Assembly: GCA_003456125.1 (NCBI GenBank)
Contig: DMPD01000031.1
Span: 1 to 9,064, forward strand
Direction of reading: 5' to 3'
Origin: Cyanobacteria bacterium UBA8156
GTDB taxonomy: Bacteria; Cyanobacteriota; Cyanobacteriia; Pseudanabaenales; Pseudanabaenaceae
Length of the DNA stretch: 9,064 nucleotides
The translations under genes and the position numbers were made by a program. This document shows, piece after piece, positions 6,565 through 9,064 of this stretch (positions within the stretch are counted from its first letter, which is position 1; every line of letters starts with the position of its first letter). The notes beneath the pieces were generated by a model that was given only the letters and a program-made list of their open reading frames with translations, was not told where the DNA came from and made no database searches.

Positions 6565-7572
6565 CTACCGCAAGACTTCTTGATGGGCGATCGCCCCTTG
6601 TTGCTGGGTGGTTACGTCTGGAGCTGGGGTTCGATAACAGGCTTGCCAAACCCTGACCAAGGTTGCGGGAGGGGGGGGCGCCTCTTGCAAATAACCCGCT
6701 GTTAGGTGCAATTCCCGGGCCAATACCGTCACCTTGGGATCGTAGGACAGGGGCCAACAGGGGGTGCCTTCGGCTAGGGCCATAATCACCCCGTGCAGCC
6801 GCATGGCGATCGCCATGTCTACTTGGGCAAACAACCCTTTGAGTTGGCGGGGATGGGCACAGGTCTGGATGGTGCTGCCGGGGACTTGGGCTTGCAGTTG
6901 CGTCGCCAGCATGCCATCGGTCGGCGGTTGAAAGGGCACCCACAAAACATGAAGGCCTTCGGCGGCCTGCCACAGCCGCAAAGCCTGCACGATCGCCTCC
7001 TGCCAAGCCGAGGTCAACAGCCGGTGCGATCGCAACACCACCGCCACGCAGGGGCGGGGCCAATCCCGTGGAAACGGTTCGGCGGCCAAGGCCCACACCG
7101 GATCGGGGGCCACCCGCGCCTCCAATCCCCAGTTCTGCAATTGCTGCCAAGAATCGCGATCGCGGACGCTGCGGCGATCGCATTGTGCCAAAGCCAACCG
7201 GGCTGCCCCCCGCGCCCAGGGCCGGGCCAGGGGGCCAACGCCTTGGGCCCAGGCCCAGACGGGCAGACCCAAGGTGCGGGCGATCGCCACCACCCCGGCA
7301 TAGTAAAAGGGGTTGCGCCAACTGGAAGCATCTTGGAAGAGGCTGCCGCCGCCCAAGACCAAGCCATCGCAGCGCCGCAGGGTCGAAGGCACCGCTTGGA
7401 GAGACATTTTCGGAATGGCGGCCACCCCGTGCAGCCGCTCCGTGTGGGCGGGATGGCCCGACAGCACCACCGGTTCGGTGTCGGCAGGCAACAGTTGCAA
7501 CAGCGTGGCCAACAGGGCTTCATCGCCACCGTTGCCGGCCCCGTAATATCCGCAGAGCGCCAGCCGCCTCAT
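6565..7572 (-). CDS. csaB: Polysaccharide pyruvyltransferase CsaB
   Basis: 335 residues, normal for the CsaB/polysaccharide pyruvyl transferase family, which moves pyruvate from phosphoenolpyruvate to sugars of cell-surface polysaccharides. Visible motifs: N-terminal GYYGAGNGGDEA (8-19), GGGSLFQD (74-81), AQGVGP (109-114), the second-domain VAVVLRSH (176-183), and AMRLHGVIMALAEGTPCWP (256-274) with the family M-R-L-H-G signature. The fold is a two-domain GT-B-like one. In bacteria such as Bacillus anthracis, CsaB products anchor S-layer proteins; in cyanobacteria an envelope or S-layer role is likely (inference). The start codon overlaps the stop of the upstream gene (ATGA at 7572-7569), indicating coupled translation. 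No terminator with a T-tract is visible before psaF. Confidence 0.93.
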   Translation of the reverse strand: MRRLALCGYYGAGNGGDEALLATLLQLLPADTEPVVLSGHPAHTERLHGVAAIPKMSLQAVPSTLRRCDGLVLGGGSLFQDASSWRNPFYYAGVVAIARTLGLPVWAWAQGVGPLARPWARGAARLALAQCDRRSVRDRDSWQQLQNWGLEARVAPDPVWALAAEPFPRDWPRPCVAVVLRSHRLLTSAWQEAIVQALRLWQAAEGLHVLWVPFQPPTDGMLATQLQAQVPGSTIQTCAHPRQLKGLFAQVDMAIAMRLHGVIMALAEGTPCWPLSYDPKVTVLARELHLTAGYLQEAPPPPATLVRVWQACYRTPAPDVTTQQQGAIAHQEVLR

Positions 7573-8177
7573 TCCGCCAATTCCAAAGGCCCTGCCGAGT
7601 CGTCTTCATCCAAATCGGCATCCCGAGCGGTTGCCAGGCTGGTGCGGGCGCTCTCCAACAACGCTTCTTCGGGCATTTTCACCTGCACCGACACAAACGG
7701 CAAGGAAGCCCCCACCAACCCCCGGCGAATGCGATCGGGCGTGTAATCCAGGGTCACAAACAGGGGGTAGTGATTTTCGCCTTTCTCACCAAAGAAATGT
7801 TGATACTTTTGGGGAAACAACCAAAAGAATTCATAGCCCAACATCACTTCAAATTGTCGCCACCGTTTCAACAAATCGGAGAAATCTTCGCCGGGACGGT
7901 GAATAAAAATCACAATTTCCTTGCCGGTTTTCACGCGCCACTCCGGATCGCAAAAAATCAGCGCCAGATCGCAGGTCAAACCGTGATGCAACTGACCGTC
8001 CCGCGGCCGATCCAGCTTCACCACCGGCAGCGGCAACGAGATAATGCTTTCCGTCGGGCGACGCAAACTGGGAATCAACTCGAAATAGGGTCGGTACTCC
8101 CGCAACAGGGCGATCGCATCCAATTGGTTGCAGTACTGCGCCAACAACATCTCGTATTGCACTTGGTGAGAAGCCAT
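7569..8177 (-). CDS. Conserved-looking hypothetical protein upstream of csaB
   Basis: 202 residues from ATG 8177-8175, beginning MASHQVQYEMLLAQYCNQLD. I chose this start because a TACAAT -10 hexamer (8209-8204) sits just upstream and a start at 8249 would lie before that promoter. A G-rich stretch precedes the ATG. The protein looks soluble: no signal peptide or TM segment. It has an alternating strand/helix core (LALIFCDPEWRV, KEIVIFIHRP, FEVMLGYEFFWLFP, HYPLFVTLDYTP, VSVQVKMPEE) and an acidic C-terminal tail (DADLDEDDSAG). I do not recognise the family and assign no function. Its four-base overlap with csaB suggests coupled expression, perhaps a shared role in surface polysaccharide modification, but that rests on position only. 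Confidence 0.85.
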   Translation of the reverse strand: MASHQVQYEMLLAQYCNQLDAIALLREYRPYFELIPSLRRPTESIISLPLPVVKLDRPRDGQLHHGLTCDLALIFCDPEWRVKTGKEIVIFIHRPGEDFSDLLKRWRQFEVMLGYEFFWLFPQKYQHFFGEKGENHYPLFVTLDYTPDRIRRGLVGASLPFVSVQVKMPEEALLESARTSLATARDADLDEDDSAGPLELAE

Positions 8178-8203
8178 ACCCCGCCGCCAAACTCGCCAAC
8201 CCC

Positions 8204-8209
8204 ATTGTA
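8204..8209 (-). promoter_or_regulatory. Candidate -10 box of the hypothetical-csaB pair
   Basis: TACAAT on the minus strand, five of six matches to TATAAT. At 17 bases upstream the -35 position reads GGCATA, which is poor. It lies in the 96-base gap after the DUF2358 gene, and a start near 8197 would give a leader of about 20 bases. Confidence 0.35.
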
Positions 8210-8273
8210 CGGGATGGCCTTTCTTTATGCCCTCGATCTCTTCAACCACAACGGGCGAAGCCGAGCGCTGGAT

Positions 8274-8681
8274 TCAAAATGGAAAATGCTGCCGGATCAA
8301 GTCCCAGCGGGTGATGTGCCACCAATCGCGGTGGGAGACAATTTGCCCCTGTTCGTTGACGACCAACTCCGTCCACCCCGACACGGCGATCGCCGGTCGC
8401 CAGGGCAGGGGACCCCGCCACCGCATCGTCCACTCGGTGCGAATCACGTTTTCCTGGGCCGTGATGGCATGCAACTCCAAAGACAAATCGGCAAACCAAG
8501 TGGTGATAAACCCAATCATTTTCTGGTATTGATCCAGACCCCGAAACTCGTACACCGGGTCTTTGAAATAGACATCGGGGGTGTAGAGATCGTAGGTTTG
8601 GGCCTGCGGAAACCGTCGGTAATCGTCGGCGACGATCGCCATGACTTCTGGGACGGTACGGGTGGGCACAGCGGCAGTCAT
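8274..8681 (-). CDS. DUF2358 / NTF2-like (SnoaL-type) protein
   Basis: 135 residues from ATG 8681-8679. GAGG (8691-8688) within a G-rich run lies 6 bases upstream, which favours this ATG over the in-frame TTG at 8696. The pattern is that of DUF2358, a small NTF2-like family found in cyanobacteria and plastids: an N-terminal helix ending DDYRRFPQAQ, YTPDVYFKDPVYEFRGLDQYQ (33-53 or so), then strands ELHAITAQENVIRTEWTMRW, GWTELVVNEQGQIVSHRDWW. The cone-shaped fold often holds a small hydrophobic ligand; no activity is established for DUF2358 that I know of. There is no signal peptide, so the protein is probably cytoplasmic. It is first in a minus-strand run with the hypothetical protein and csaB, though the 96-base gap with its own -10 may separate it. 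Confidence 0.87.
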   Translation of the reverse strand: MTAAVPTRTVPEVMAIVADDYRRFPQAQTYDLYTPDVYFKDPVYEFRGLDQYQKMIGFITTWFADLSLELHAITAQENVIRTEWTMRWRGPLPWRPAIAVSGWTELVVNEQGQIVSHRDWWHITRWDLIRQHFPF

Positions 8682-8796
8682 AGACCCCCTCTCCAAAGGC
8701 TACGGTGGTTCTATCCTAGGCGAAAAAATACGGAAGATTTGCCGAACAACCCGTTCCCAGACGGAAAATACAGCGGCACCGATACCGGGAAAAGCC

Positions 8797-9064
8797 ATGA
8801 AGCGTTGGGGATGGGTCTTTCTAGGGGCGATCGCCGCTTTGGGGGGAACCCCAGTCCACGCCCAGGCGGATTGGCCATCTCCTAATTATCCTTCGCGGCC
8901 CTCTTCGCCGGAAGCAACCCCCCGGCGGGGCGGCCTCGATCCCCTGGTGATTCTTAATTTTCAACTGTTGCGCAGCACTGGGGGCAACTCCCAACGGGTA
9001 GACCTCACGCCGGAGTTGGTGGAGGTGCGATCGCGCCTGTCTCGTTTGTATAGTCGTTTCGGAT
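8797..9064 (+). CDS. Exported protein, N-terminal part (cut by window end)
   Basis: An open frame of 89 codons from ATG 8797 to the right edge without a stop. MKRWGWVFLGAIAALGGTPV then HAQA is a clear Sec signal peptide, with cleavage likely after AQA (residue 24) or HA (22). It is followed by a proline/serine-rich, low-complexity stretch (WPSPNYPSRPSSPEATPRR) and then DPLVILNFQLLRSTGG and a helical segment (ELVEVRSRLSRLYSRF). GGGA about 6-9 bases upstream may be the ribosome site. The gene diverges from the DUF2358 gene across a 115-base gap, in which I found no strong promoter in either direction. I do not recognise the family. Confidence 0.75.
   Translation, partial: MKRWGWVFLGAIAALGGTPVHAQADWPSPNYPSRPSSPEATPRRGGLDPLVILNFQLLRSTGGNSQRVDLTPELVEVRSRLSRLYSRFG

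Larger units (their letters stand above)
228..9034. repeat. HIP1 octamers (GCGATCGC), 21 copies
   Basis: Exact copies start at 228, 396, 946, 4317, 4784, 4886, 5069, 5171, 5951, 6429, 6531, 6587, 6806, 7026, 7156, 7174, 7280, 8110, 8386, 8827 and 9027. The highly iterated palindrome is characteristic of many cyanobacterial genomes. Most copies lie inside genes. The stretch 954-4316 has none. Confidence 0.9.

Noticed and set aside
8178..8249. Longer N-terminus for the hypothetical protein upstream of csaB
   Set aside because: The extension spans the TACAAT -10 candidate; the ATG at 8177 gives a more natural N-terminus.
7068..8885. Long open frame (605 codons) on the plus strand
   Set aside because: It runs antisense to csaB, the hypothetical gene and the DUF2358 gene, all of which have clear protein features or start signals. 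The translation is Pro/Arg/Gly-rich with no recognisable domain, as expected from a GC-rich shadow frame.
1..9064. CRISPR array, tRNA, rRNA, insertion sequence or transposase
   Set aside because: I saw no regularly spaced direct repeats, no tRNA-like cloverleaf sequence, no rRNA segments and no transposase-like protein. Clusters of GCGATCGC are HIP1, not an array.

Overview
The window is cyanobacterial. It carries psaF and psaJ, the genes for two photosystem I subunits. The octamer GCGATCGC, the cyanobacterial HIP1 motif, occurs 21 times by my count by eye. The DNA is GC-rich, and several genes (CsaB-type pyruvyltransferase, DUF2358 protein) belong to families common in cyanobacteria. I cannot name a genus.

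Left part (1-4502). A large membrane-bound sensor gene on the minus strand runs off the left edge: TM, double Cache sensor, TM, HAMP, PAS, with the output domain missing. A 102-base gap separates it from a divergent two-gene operon on the plus strand. That operon encodes a membrane-tethered family 3 (amino-acid type) solute-binding protein and an SLC1/DAACS-type membrane transporter whose start codon overlaps the binding-protein stop (ATGA). The transporter lacks the conserved cation-binding and serine-rich loop residues of its family and has an extra C-terminal domain of about 100 residues. No HIP1 octamer occurs from 954 to 4316. This is the most unusual part of the window: it looks like a binding-protein-dependent, or receptor-like, version of a transporter family that normally works alone, placed beside a Cache sensor.

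Middle part (4503-6564). An exported TPR-repeat protein lies on the plus strand. It is followed by an intergenic region with a large inverted repeat and an intrinsic terminator that reads on the minus strand. That terminator ends the minus-strand psaF-psaJ operon. PsaF has a lumenal insertion of about 20 residues compared with the cyanobacterial PsaF proteins I remember, which gives it roughly the algal/plant length.

Right part (6565-9064). Three minus-strand genes follow one another: a DUF2358/NTF2-like protein, an unrecognised hypothetical protein, and csaB (polysaccharide pyruvyltransferase). The last two overlap by ATGA. At the right edge a plus-strand gene for an exported protein starts and is cut by the window end.
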